DNA of 64,000 bases from Novacetimonas cocois (GTDB lineage: Bacteria; Pseudomonadota; Alphaproteobacteria; Acetobacterales; Acetobacteraceae): assembly GCF_003311635.1 (NCBI RefSeq), contig NZ_QEXL01000009.1:49546-113545 (forward strand), written 5' to 3'. This document shows positions 48,257 to 56,235 of the stretch, in pieces (the first letter of the stretch is position 1; each line of letters begins with the position of its first letter). The translations under genes were made by a program, and so were the position numbers. A model generated the notes under the pieces. It was given only the letters and a program-made list of their open reading frames with translations, searched no databases and had not been told where the DNA came from.

Positions 48257-49420
48257 ATGACGGATGATCCGCCCCTCAATCCCGCACTGCTGCCTGCCGG
48301 ATTTGTCGATGTGCTGCCCCCTGCGGCAGAGGCGGAGGCCGAGGGACTCGAATCCCTGATGCGGGTGTTCGCCGCGCATGGCTATGACCGGGTTTCCCCG
48401 CCGCTGCTGGAATTCGAGGAAACGCTGCTGACGGGATCAGGCGCGGCGGTGGCGGAACAGACATTCCGCGTGATGGACCCCGACACGCGGCGCATGATGG
48501 CGCTGCGTCCCGACATGACCCCGCAGATCGCGCGCATCGCGGCCACGCGTCTGGCGCGCAGGCCCCGTCCCCTGCGCCTGTCCTATGCCGGGGCGTGTGT
48601 GATGATGGGCAGTCCGTCGCGTGAGACCGACCGGCAGATCCTGCAGGCCGGGATCGAACTGATCGGGCCGGACACGCCGGTTGCGGATGCCGAAATCGTG
48701 GCGCTGGGGGCCGAGGGCCTGAAGATGCTGGGCGTGCCGCATGTCTCCTTCGACCTGACGATGCCGCCGCTGACGACCGCGCTGCTGGCCGAAGGGACGT
48801 TCACGCCCGCCACCCGTTCCGCGCTGCTGCGCGCGCTGGATCGCAAGGACGCGGCGGCAGTCACGCGTTATGGCGGTGCGCTGGCGCCCATCCTGACGGA
48901 GCTTCTGTATGCGGCCGGTCCGGCGCGTCGCGCGCTGGAGGTCCTGTCGCGCGTCAGCCTACCGCCTGCCGCGCGTGCGCAGAGCGACCGGCTGGCGGCG
49001 ACCGTCGCCACCATCGAGGAGCGGGTGCCGGACATCCGCCTGACGGTCGATCCCGTCGAATTCCGGGGATGGCAGTACCATACCGGCGTCTGCGTCACGG
49101 TGTACGCGCTGGGCCGGCAGGAGGAGCTGGGCCGGGGTGGCCGTTACCGTTCCAACGATGACGAACCTGCCTGTGGCCTGACGCTGCGGCCTGATACGAT
49201 CCTGCGGGTCGCCCCGCCGCGCGAAAGCCGGACGCGCGTGTTCGTGCCATGGGGGACCGAGCCCGAGGTGGCGCAGGATCTGCGCGCGCAGGGATATGCG
49301 ACGGTCGCGGCCCTTGGCGAGATGGCCATTCCCGTGGCGGAGGCGCAGCGGCTTGGATGCGCCTTCATCGTGTCGCGCGGAAAGCTGAAGCCGGTCAGGA
49401 ATGTCGGAAAAGCCGACTGA
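48257..49420 (+). CDS. hisZ: ATP phosphoribosyltransferase regulatory subunit
   Basis: A 387-residue catalytically inactive relative of class II histidyl-tRNA synthetases that activates the short form of HisG in histidine synthesis. Typical parts are GFVDVLPPAAEAEAEGLESLMRVFAAHGYDRVSPPLLEFEE, RVMDPDTRRMMALRPDMTPQIARIAATRL, and a C-terminal GRGGRYRSNDDEPACGLTL. It implies a short-form hisG elsewhere. It precedes purA by 91 bases; that gap ends its coding with a T-rich run (about 49421-49450). Confidence 0.93.
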   Translation: MTDDPPLNPALLPAGFVDVLPPAAEAEAEGLESLMRVFAAHGYDRVSPPLLEFEETLLTGSGAAVAEQTFRVMDPDTRRMMALRPDMTPQIARIAATRLARRPRPLRLSYAGACVMMGSPSRETDRQILQAGIELIGPDTPVADAEIVALGAEGLKMLGVPHVSFDLTMPPLTTALLAEGTFTPATRSALLRALDRKDAAAVTRYGGALAPILTELLYAAGPARRALEVLSRVSLPPAARAQSDRLAATVATIEERVPDIRLTVDPVEFRGWQYHTGVCVTVYALGRQEELGRGGRYRSNDDEPACGLTLRPDTILRVAPPRESRTRVFVPWGTEPEVAQDLRAQGYATVAALGEMAIPVAEAQRLGCAFIVSRGKLKPVRNVGKAD

Positions 49421-49511
49421 GTTTTTTTCCTTTAATTTTTTGAATTTTTCTTCCGGTCGCGCCTGACGATGCGCATCCGGATCGTCAGACAAGCAGAGCG
49501 AGGAGCAGGAC

Positions 49512-50801
49512 ATGTCCAACGTCACCGTGATCGGCACCCAATGGGGTGACGAGGGCAAAGGCAAGATCGTCGACTGGCTGGCCAGCCGCGCGGATATCGT
49601 CGTGCGCTTCCAGGGCGGTCATAATGCCGGCCATACGCTGGTGGTGGGCGATCAGACCTACAAGCTGTCGCTGCTGCCGTCGGGGCTGGTGCGGGGCAAG
49701 ACCGGCGTCATCGGCAATGGCGTTGTCGTCGATCCCGAGGCGCTGCTCAAGGAAATCGACCGGGTGACGGCGCAGGGGCTGAAGGTTACGCCCGATACGC
49801 TGAAAATCGCGGAAAATGCGCCCCTGATCCTGCCGGTGCACGGGGCGCTGGACCGCGCGCGTGAGGCGGCGCGCGGCGATCGCAAGATCGGCACGACCGG
49901 GCGCGGCATCGGCCCGGCGTACGAGGACAAGGTGGCGCGTCGCGCGATCCGCCTGTGTGACCTTGCGGAACCTGAAACGCTGGACTGGAAGCTTGACGAG
50001 CTGCTGCTGCATCATAACACGCTGTTGCGCGGGCTGGGGGCGCCTGTCTTTACCAAGGAAGAGCTGATGGCCTTCCTGACGGGTATCGCGCCGCGCGTCC
50101 TGCCCTTCATGGCGCCGGTGTGGGACCTGCTGGATGACAGCCGTCGCGCCGGATCGCGCATCCTGTTCGAAGGCGCGCAGGCCGTCATGCTGGATGTCGA
50201 TCATGGCACCTATCCCTTCGTCACCAGCTCGAACACGGTTGCCGCCAATGCCGGGACCGGCAGCGGCGTTGGTCCGACCAGCGTCGGTTTCGTGCTGGGG
50301 ATTGCCAAGGCCTATACGACGCGCGTGGGCGAAGGTCCGTTCCCCAGCGAACTGCATGACGAAATGGGGCGCACGCTGGGTGAACGGGGCCATGAATTCG
50401 GTACCGTCACCGGTCGGCCCCGGCGTTGTGGCTGGTTTGATGCCGTTCTGGTGCGTCGCGCGGTGCGCGTCGGGGGCGTGAACGGGCTGGCGCTGACGAA
50501 GCTGGATGTGCTGGACGGCCTCAAGGAAATCAAAATCTGCGTCGGGTATGAGCTTGACGGCGTACAGACCACCCATTTCCCGTCCGCCCCGGCCGCGCAG
50601 GCCCGTATCCGTCCGGTGTTCGAGACGATGGAGGGATGGGACGGCACCACGCATGGCGCGCGTTCCTGGGCCGACCTGCCGGCGCAGGCGATCAAGTATG
50701 TCCGCCGGATCGAGGAACTGGTCGAAGCTCCGGTCACGCTGCTGTCCACCAGCCCGGAACGCGACGACACGATCCTGATGCGCGATCCGTTCGAGGACTG
50801 A
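49512..50801 (+). CDS. purA: Adenylosuccinate synthase
   Basis: GTP-dependent first committed step from IMP to AMP. The 429-residue protein has [17 protein letters not shown] at the N-terminus, [56 protein letters not shown], and [18 protein letters not shown] 49512 follows GAGGAGCAGGAC. HisZ-PurA adjacency is common in Alphaproteobacteria. The third repeat copy follows its stop. Confidence 0.97.
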   Translation: MSNVTVIGTQWGDEGKGKIVDWLASRADIVVRFQGGHNAGHTLVVGDQTYKLSLLPSGLVRGKTGVIGNGVVVDPEALLKEIDRVTAQGLKVTPDTLKIAENAPLILPVHGALDRAREAARGDRKIGTTGRGIGPAYEDKVARRAIRLCDLAEPETLDWKLDELLLHHNTLLRGLGAPVFTKEELMAFLTGIAPRVLPFMAPVWDLLDDSRRAGSRILFEGAQAVMLDVDHGTYPFVTSSNTVAANAGTGSGVGPTSVGFVLGIAKAYTTRVGEGPFPSELHDEMGRTLGERGHEFGTVTGRPRRCGWFDAVLVRRAVRVGGVNGLALTKLDVLDGLKEIKICVGYELDGVQTTHFPSAPAAQARIRPVFETMEGWDGTTHGARSWADLPAQAIKYVRRIEELVEAPVTLLSTSPERDDTILMRDPFED

Positions 50802-50818
50802 TAATAGACTGAAATCAT

Positions 50819-50897
50819 AAAAGTTTTTGATAAAGCTTTTTACAAAAAGCTTTGAGAGACGTCGCCTTTTTGAAAAAAGGCGACACCCAAAACTTTT
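50819..50897 (+). repeat. Cloverleaf-like intergenic repeat, copy 3
   Basis: Outer stem AAAAGTTTTTG with CCAAAACTTTT; inner hairpins AAAGCTTTTT/AAAAAGCTTT and GTCGCCTTTTT/AAAAAAGGCGAC. Strongly matches copy 1 (6482-6558). It begins 18 bases after purA; rpoH and its terminator face it. Confidence 0.8.
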
Positions 50898-50955
50898 ATT
50901 TTCAAACAGTCTTCAGGGGTAAAAGCCTGTTACTTGCCCAGTTTGGGCAGATATG

Positions 50956-50994
50956 AAAAAACGGCCCGGAAGATCATTCTTCCGGGCCGTTTTC
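50956..50994 (-). terminator. Rho-independent terminator of rpoH
   Basis: Arms AACGGCCCGGAAGA and TCTTCCGGGCCGTT with a four-base loop. On the minus strand it is followed by a T-run, about 45 bases past the rpoH stop. Confidence 0.9.
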
Positions 50995-51039
50995 ATGTAA
51001 CGCGACAGGGGACAGGGAAGCTTTCCCTGCCGACCGGGT

Positions 51040-51939
51040 TCAGCCCTTCTGGGCCTTTTCATGTTCCTCGCGTCGTGCGGCGACTTCGGCCTTCATCGCG
51101 TTCTGCACCTTTTCAAAGGCGCGGACCTCAATCTGGCGCACCCGCTCGCGCGAGATGTTGTACACGTGGGAGAGGTCTTCCAGCGTGGCGGGATCGTCCT
51201 TGAGCCGCCGTTCCGTCAGGATATGACGTTCGCGCTCGTTCAGGGATTTCATCGCATTCGCCAGAAGCGCCTGCCGGCCGGAATATTCCTCATGCTCGGC
51301 CAGGGTCTGTTCCTGGTTGTCATGGTCATCCACCAGCCAGTCCTGCCATTCCCCTTCGCTGTCGCTGCGCAGGGGGGCGTTGAGGCTGTGGTCCGGGGCG
51401 GACAGCCGCCGGTTCATGTTGACGACATCCTGTTCGGGCACACCCAGCGATTTGGCGATCTTGTCCACCTGTTCGGGCTGAAGGTCGCCATCGTCGATGG
51501 CCTGCATCTGTCCCTTGAGGCGACGCAGGTTGAAAAACAGTTTCTTCTGCGCCGCCGTGGTGCCGATTTTCACCAGCGACCAGCTGTGCAGGATGTATTC
51601 TTGAATTGCGGCGCGGATCCACCACATGGCATACGTGGCCAGCCGGAACCCGCGTTCCGGGTCGAAACGGCGCACGGCCTGCATCATGCCGATGTTGCCC
51701 TCGCTGATCAGTTCGCCCACCGGCAGGCCATAGCCGCGATAGCCCATCGCGATCTTTGCCACCAGACGCAGGTGGGAGGTGACCAGTTTATGTGCTGCTT
51801 CCGTGTCGCCCTTTTCCTTCCAGCGGCGCGACAGTTTCAGCTCTTCCTCGGGGGAGAGCATCGGAAATTTGCGGATATCCCGAAGATATTTTGAAAGATT
51901 GTTTTCGGGACCGGATAGAATTGCGGAAGAAGAGGCCAT
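51040..51939 (-). CDS. rpoH: Heat-shock sigma factor RpoH (sigma-32)
   Basis: A 299-residue sigma factor directing RNA polymerase to heat-shock promoters. Region 2 (LVTSHLRLVAKIAMGYRGYGLPVGELISEGNIGMMQAVRRFDPERGFRLATYAMWWIRAAIQEYIL) is followed by the diagnostic RpoH box QKKLFFNLRRLK and region 4 (LNERERHILTERRL ... ISRERVRQIEVRAFEKVQ). ATG 51939 has AGGAGT upstream; the frame runs on to 52083 but without family similarity. A TTGACG-17-TATCGC promoter candidate lies about 200 bases upstream. Confidence 0.96.
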   Translation of the reverse strand: MASSSAILSGPENNLSKYLRDIRKFPMLSPEEELKLSRRWKEKGDTEAAHKLVTSHLRLVAKIAMGYRGYGLPVGELISEGNIGMMQAVRRFDPERGFRLATYAMWWIRAAIQEYILHSWSLVKIGTTAAQKKLFFNLRRLKGQMQAIDDGDLQPEQVDKIAKSLGVPEQDVVNMNRRLSAPDHSLNAPLRSDSEGEWQDWLVDDHDNQEQTLAEHEEYSGRQALLANAMKSLNERERHILTERRLKDDPATLEDLSHVYNISRERVRQIEVRAFEKVQNAMKAEVAARREEHEKAQKG

Positions 51940-52136
51940 CAGAATCGGACTCCTGTGTCCGGATGAACGGGCTGGCGGGTCAGTCTGTAACGAGCAGGCG
52001 ACCAACGGGTTGCAGCCGTTTTCCGAGAGACGCACGACTGGACTTGTTCCGTCCCCGCAGGACATCCCCGGAATGGGCGACATCGTGCAGGACGTCCAGT
52101 TTGCCTGGGGGCGTCGGCCCTGGCGAACAGATCCAA

Positions 52137-52165
52137 GCGATACTGTCCATTCCCGTTTACGTCAA
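52137..52165 (-). promoter_or_regulatory. Candidate promoter of rpoH
   Basis: On the minus strand TTGACG is followed 17 bases later by TATCGC. It would give a 5' leader of about 190 bases before ATG 51939. The -10 match is weak. Confidence 0.35.
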
Positions 52166-52192
52166 GGAAACGCGCATTAAACCGCCTTAATA

Positions 52193-53164
52193 TCAGCCAA
52201 TCGCAGCAAGCAGGTCTTGGAAATCAGGGGGCAGCGGGGTTTCGAACAGAAGGCGCGCGCCGGTTCGTGGATGCACGAAGCCAAGGCGCTGTGCATGCAG
52301 GGCCTGGCGCGCGAAATCCAGTGCCGCATGGCGCGCATCCGCCGGCAGTCCCCGCGCGGCGGCGGGAATGCGGCGCAGGTAGGTCGGGTCCCCCACCAGC
52401 GCGTGTCCCGCATGGGCGAAATGCACCCTGATCTGGTGGGTGCGCCCGGTGGCGAGCTTGCATTCGACATGGCTCAGCCCGCCGTGGAACGTCCTGAGCG
52501 TGCGGTAATGTGTCAGCGCGTGCTTGCCGCCGCCATTGCTGATGACGGCCATTCGCTTGCGGTCACGCCGGTCGCGCCCGATGGCGCCATCGAATGATCC
52601 CGTGGCGGGCGACAGGATTCCCCAGCAGATCGCCTGATAGGCACGTTCGATATCGCGGTTGGCAAATGCCTCCGACAGTGCCTTATGGGCGAGTTCCGTC
52701 TTGGCCGCGACCATGACGCCGGACGTGTCCTTGTCCAGGCGATGCACGATGCCCGGGCGACGTTCCCCCCCGATGCCGGTCAGGCTGTCGCCGCAATGCC
52801 CCAGAAGCGCGTTGACCAGCGTCCCGTCCTCGTTCCCGGGGGCCGGATGCACCACCAGTCCCGCCGGCTTGTCGATGACGATGAGGTCGCTGTCCTCGAA
52901 CAGGATATCCAGCGCGATGTCCTGCCCCTGCGGTGTTGCGGGCGCCGCGGCCGGCACGCGCAGTTCATAGCGCATGCCTGCGCGGACCGGTTCGGCAGGT
53001 TCGCGCAGCACGAGTCCATCGCACAGGAGATGTCCGCCCTCCATCAGGGATTTGATGCGCGAACGCGACAGGGTGCCGATCGCGTCGGCCATGAAGCGGT
53101 CGGTGCGTTGCCCTGCATCCCTGTCGGTGGCAATGACGGGTTCAGGCTGGATGTCTTGGGTCAT
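52193..53164 (-). CDS. rluD: RluD-type 23S rRNA pseudouridine synthase
   Basis: A 323-residue RluA-family enzyme with an S4 domain (RTDRFMADAIGTLSRSRIKSLMEGGHLLCDGL) and a catalytic Asp in HRLDKDTSGVMVAAKT. LVVHPAPGNEDGTLVNALLGHCGDSLTGIGG is the RluD-like segment, and ATGRTHQIRVHFAHAGHALVGDPTY follows. RluD modifies helix 69 uridines of 23S rRNA. ATG 53164 is chosen; the frame continues to 53431 but that part is antisense to the divergent small gene. Confidence 0.92.
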   Translation of the reverse strand: MTQDIQPEPVIATDRDAGQRTDRFMADAIGTLSRSRIKSLMEGGHLLCDGLVLREPAEPVRAGMRYELRVPAAAPATPQGQDIALDILFEDSDLIVIDKPAGLVVHPAPGNEDGTLVNALLGHCGDSLTGIGGERRPGIVHRLDKDTSGVMVAAKTELAHKALSEAFANRDIERAYQAICWGILSPATGSFDGAIGRDRRDRKRMAVISNGGGKHALTHYRTLRTFHGGLSHVECKLATGRTHQIRVHFAHAGHALVGDPTYLRRIPAAARGLPADARHAALDFARQALHAQRLGFVHPRTGARLLFETPLPPDFQDLLAAIG

Positions 53165-53213
53165 GAGGCGTCCAATAATGGAAAAAACCGCGTTCGGAAA
53201 CGGAAAGCACACT

Positions 53214-53564
53214 ATGGAAAAACAGGGATCGCGCGCGTTGCTGGCGGCGGTGATCGGCATGGGGGTTCTGCTGGCGGTGGGATCGCTGGTGCTGGTGGGG
53301 GTGTTGGTGCACCGGATTTCCCATCCCCGCGACTCCGCCACGGACGCGGCGGCAGGGGCGGCGCCCGCTGTCGCGCAGATGCTGCCCGCGGCGGATGTGG
53401 GGCGGCTGGTGCTTGATGAACCGGCAGGCACCCATATCGTTTCGCTGGCGCGTCAGGGCGATGCGCTGCTGGCGGTGGCGTTGACGGGCGGCGGCGCGGA
53501 CAGGGTCATCCTGTGGGATCTCGTCCATAACCGCATTGCCGGACGGATGCAGGTTTCCCCGTAA
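53214..53564 (+). CDS. Small single-pass membrane protein
   Basis: A 116-residue protein: short charged N-terminus (MEKQGSR), one hydrophobic segment (LLAAVIGMGVLLAVGSLVLVGVLV), then an Ala-rich linker and a periplasmic-looking domain (HIVSLARQGDALLAVALTGGGADRVILWDLVHNRIAGRMQV). It is divergent from rluD, a position where Alphaproteobacteria often carry a small DUF6476-like membrane protein; the family assignment is my inference. ATG 53214 has GGAAAG upstream; ATG 53178 is possible. Confidence 0.65.
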   Translation: MEKQGSRALLAAVIGMGVLLAVGSLVLVGVLVHRISHPRDSATDAAAGAAPAVAQMLPAADVGRLVLDEPAGTHIVSLARQGDALLAVALTGGGADRVILWDLVHNRIAGRMQVSP

Positions 53565-53662
53565 ATCCGTCAGGCACGAAAGAAAAATGAGGTCGGGCAG
53601 CTTTTTGAGGATTCGTCTGCTTGTGTCGGGCACCGCAATCCTCTAGAAGCGCTTTCGGCCAT

Positions 53663-53738
53663 GTCCCGTTCGTCTAGAGGCCTAGGACGCCGCCCTCTCA
53701 CGGCGGCAACACGGGTTCGAATCCCGTACGGGACGCCA
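53663..53738 (+). tRNA. tRNA-Glu (CTC)
   Basis: Cloverleaf with acceptor arms GTCCCGT and ACGGGAC, anticodon stem CCGCC/GGCGG around loop CTCTCAC (anticodon CTC, decoding GAG), T arm ACGGG-TTCGAAT-CCCGT and encoded CCA. Confidence 0.95.
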
Positions 53739-54037
53739 GCGACACTGTGTGAACATGGTGCGCTGCCGTCGATATTCCCTGACCCCATATCCGACATCTG
53801 GCATGTGTGCATGAATTGATGCGCATCATGGCGATGCTGGCCTGCGTATGGGGCCCCGGACCAGTCGCATACGAACATATATAGATATATAAAATATGTC
53901 TTATATTAAAATACGACAGGGGCTTTTGTTCAAGTATTGTGGAATATTATCGCTTTTTACGCCTCATGGGTAGGATAGGCTACATTTGCCGCAATGCTGA
54001 TATCCTGCGTTCATTTCGGAAGATGCGAACAGATTAG
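53739..54037. other. A+T-rich region upstream of the Rrf2 gene
   Basis: No coding frame is convincing. From 53865 the sequence is clearly A+T-richer than the rest of the window. It contains an inverted pair ACATAT (53875-53880) and ATATGT (53894-53899) separated by 13 A/T bases, which could be an operator or part of the promoter of the regulator gene. Confidence 0.5.
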
Positions 54038-54514
54038 ATGCGTTTGACCTTGCATACTGATTATGCCCTCAGGGTGCTGCTATATCTTGCGCTGCGTCCT
54101 GATACGCGCGTCTCCATACGGGAGGTGGCGCGGGCCAACAGGGTATCAGAAACCCATATGGTCAAGGTTGTCCACAAGCTGGGACGCGCCGGTCTGATAC
54201 GGACCGTGCGCGGTCGCGGGGGCGGGATCGAACTGGGACAGCCTGCCGACGGGATCCGGATTGGCGACGTGGTGCGCCTGACGGAAGAGGAGCGGCAGCT
54301 GGTCACGTGCATGCGCACGGGGCGTGAGAACGAGGACTGCGTGCTCAGCGGTTTCTGCCAGTTCTATTTCGTGCTGGGGACCGCCCTTGATGCGTTCATG
54401 GAAGTGCTGGACAACTGGACGCTATCGGATATTCTCAGGATGTCGGCGCGTGATGACATGATGCGGCGGCTGTTCATTCCTGATGACGTGGCGATCAGCG
54501 GGCGCGCGCCCTGA
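54038..54514 (+). CDS. Rrf2-family (NsrR-like) transcriptional regulator
   Basis: A 158-residue Rrf2 regulator: MRLTLHTDYALRVLLYLAL, winged-helix segment VSIREVARANRVSETHMVKVVHKLGRAGLIRTVRGRGGGIELGQP, and three cysteines at 91, 101 and 107, the spacing region where NsrR and related members bind an Fe-S cluster. It therefore probably senses nitric oxide, redox or iron state. It is the last gene before the cellulose operon, 626 bases upstream and in the same direction; regulation of that operon is inference. Confidence 0.85.
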   Translation: MRLTLHTDYALRVLLYLALRPDTRVSIREVARANRVSETHMVKVVHKLGRAGLIRTVRGRGGGIELGQPADGIRIGDVVRLTEEERQLVTCMRTGRENEDCVLSGFCQFYFVLGTALDAFMEVLDNWTLSDILRMSARDDMMRRLFIPDDVAISGRAP

Positions 54515-54659
54515 CGCCACGCTGGTCACGCGCTTTCATATCAGCGTTTTTCTTGTTTTTTTTTGCCATGGCCGTGGCTGTGACCGGCACTCATGACGGC
54601 TAAAGATGTAAATACAATACCGAATTTTAGACCGTCGTTCAGGGGGCGGGGAAGAGTCA

Positions 54660-54673
54660 TTGATCTGAATCAA
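54660..54673. promoter_or_regulatory. Perfect FNR/CRP-type box
   Basis: TTGAT-CTGA-ATCAA matches the FNR consensus TTGAT-N4-ATCAA in all ten fixed positions. It is 468 bases before the cmcAx start and about 145 bases after the Rrf2 stop. Confidence 0.6.
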
Positions 54674-54713
54674 TCCGGATTGAAATTTTAAATATCTTTC
54701 GGGTTTTCAATTT

Positions 54714-54759
54714 CATCCGAACGTAAGAATATTATTACGCCGACTTAAGCTTTCGGATG
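54714..54759. other. Nested hairpin in the cellulose upstream region
   Basis: Outer arms CATCCGAA (54714-54721) and TTCGGATG (54752-54759) are perfectly complementary. Inside, CGTAA and TTACG (54722-54739) form a second stem around GAATATTA. It could be a terminator, leader structure or protein-binding dyad. Confidence 0.5.
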
Positions 54760-55140
54760 GGCGCTGTCTGTTTTGTTCAGGCACGGCCTGCTCTGGCAAG
54801 GGGCGGTGCCCGGTGCGGGTTCTGGCGAACTGGTGGAATCCTGAAGTTGGAGCTTGTGATAAAATTACAACTTCATCGAGGTCGTATTGTGGCAGGGCCT
54901 TCGCCATTGTTTGCCAAGGGCAGGGCGATGATTATGATCGGGATACGACAGAGGCCATATTTCCAAGTAAATCCTGGTATGGGGGTGCGGTAAGGAAAAC
55001 AGTTCACGTCGTGTCGGTTTTTTTTGAGGGCCTAATGGACCAGAAACCGCGACCGTAAGCCGTCATCGCGTTGCGGGGGTGAAGGTCCGTTCCGGGGTTG
55101 TTTTGTTTGAATGTTTGTCTTTCGGGATATGTAAGATCTG

Positions 55141-56235
55141 ATGCAGTTGATTTCCATGATGACTAAAGAAAACAATTCTCCGGCCGGGTTCGGGGTGGGG
55201 CGGCGTTCCTTTATGTCGGTCATGGCGGCAATGGGGGGTGCGCAGATGCTTTCATCCACGGCTTTCGCGGGTACGTCCGATGCCGTAAAGCAGCAGTGGA
55301 GCATCTTCCGCAGCAAGTATTTTCGTCCGGATGGCCGTATCATTGACACCGGAAATGGCGGGGAATCCCATAGCGAGGGGCAGGGCTATGGCATGCTGTT
55401 CGCCGTATCGGCTGGTGACCTGCCGACGTTCGAGGCGATCTGGACATGGGCGCGCGCCCATCTGCAGCACAGCACGGACAAGCTGTTTTCCTGGCGTTAC
55501 CTCAGCAATCATCAGCCGCCGGTGCCGGACAAGAACAATGCGACGGATGGCGACCTGCTGATCGCCCTGGCCCTTGGGCGGGCGGGGCACCTGTTCAATC
55601 GTCCCGATTTTATTCAGGATGCGACGGACATCTATACCGATGTCCTCAAGCTGATGACGATGAAGGCGGGGCCTTACGTGGTTCTGCTGCCCGGCGCGAA
55701 CGGGTTCGTCAGGAAAGACACCGTTACCCTCAACCTTTCCTATTATGTGATGCCCTCGCTTCTGCAGGCGTTCGACCTGACGGGCGATACGAAGTGGCGC
55801 ACCGTGATTGAGGACGGACTTCGTCTGATTTCGGCTGGGCGTTTCGGGCAATGGCGCCTGCCGCCCGACTGGCTGTCGGTAAACCGGCAGAGCGGGGCAC
55901 TGTCGATCGCGTCGGGCTGGCCGCCGCGCTTCTCCTACGATGCGATTCGGGTGCCGCTGTATCTTTACTGGGGCCATATGCTGGCGCCGCAGGTGCAGGC
56001 GGATTTTGCCCTGTTCTGGAATCATTTCGGGGCGAATGCCCTGCCTGGATGGGTCGATCTGACCACAGGCGCGCGTTCGCCCTATAACGCGCCCCCCGGA
56101 TATCTTGCGGTTGCTGAATGCACGGGACTTGATTCCGCCGGTGAACTGCCGACACTGGATCATGCGCCCGATTATTATTCCGCAGCGTTGACGCTGCTCG
56201 TTTATATTGCGCGGGCAGAGGAGACTACAAAGTGA
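55141..56235 (+). CDS. cmcAx: GH8 endo-beta-1,4-glucanase CmcAx (BcsZ)
   Basis: A 364-residue secreted glycoside hydrolase family 8 cellulase needed for normal cellulose fibre formation. The catalytic acid is Glu79 in GGESHSEGQGYGM and the base Asp is in FSYDAIRVPLY; NNATDGDLLIALALGRAG is also typical. The N-terminus has GRRSFMS (Arg21-Arg22) before a hydrophobic segment ending STAFA, which looks like a Tat signal cleaved after Ala43. Older annotations of homologues begin at the Met inside that signal. Start ATG 55141; ATGs at 55156 and 55159 are alternatives. First gene of the operon, GTGA-coupled to ccpAx. Confidence 0.95.
   Translation: MQLISMMTKENNSPAGFGVGRRSFMSVMAAMGGAQMLSSTAFAGTSDAVKQQWSIFRSKYFRPDGRIIDTGNGGESHSEGQGYGMLFAVSAGDLPTFEAIWTWARAHLQHSTDKLFSWRYLSNHQPPVPDKNNATDGDLLIALALGRAGHLFNRPDFIQDATDIYTDVLKLMTMKAGPYVVLLPGANGFVRKDTVTLNLSYYVMPSLLQAFDLTGDTKWRTVIEDGLRLISAGRFGQWRLPPDWLSVNRQSGALSIASGWPPRFSYDAIRVPLYLYWGHMLAPQVQADFALFWNHFGANALPGWVDLTTGARSPYNAPPGYLAVAECTGLDSAGELPTLDHAPDYYSAALTLLVYIARAEETTK

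Larger units (their letters stand above)
54515..55140. other. Long upstream region of the cellulose operon
   Basis: This 626-base gap is A+T-richer than its surroundings and has no convincing gene; frames at 54757-54993 and 54813-55058 look like chance. It holds an FNR-type dyad (54660-54673), a nested hairpin (54714-54759) and another dyad (54843-54874). It probably contains the operon promoter and a long leader. Confidence 0.6.

Noticed and set aside
54854-54870. CRP-like site TTGTGAT-AAA-ATTACAA
   Set aside because: Spacing does not match TGTGA-N6-TCACA and one arm has a mismatch; kept only as part of a dyad.
54757-55058. Two overlapping short frames upstream of cmcAx
   Set aside because: No ribosome-binding site, no motif, and they overlap each other in different frames inside a likely regulatory region.
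54515-55140. c-di-GMP riboswitch before the cellulose operon
   Set aside because: I looked for GEMM-like conserved segments and did not find them; PilZ in BcsA gives c-di-GMP control at protein level.
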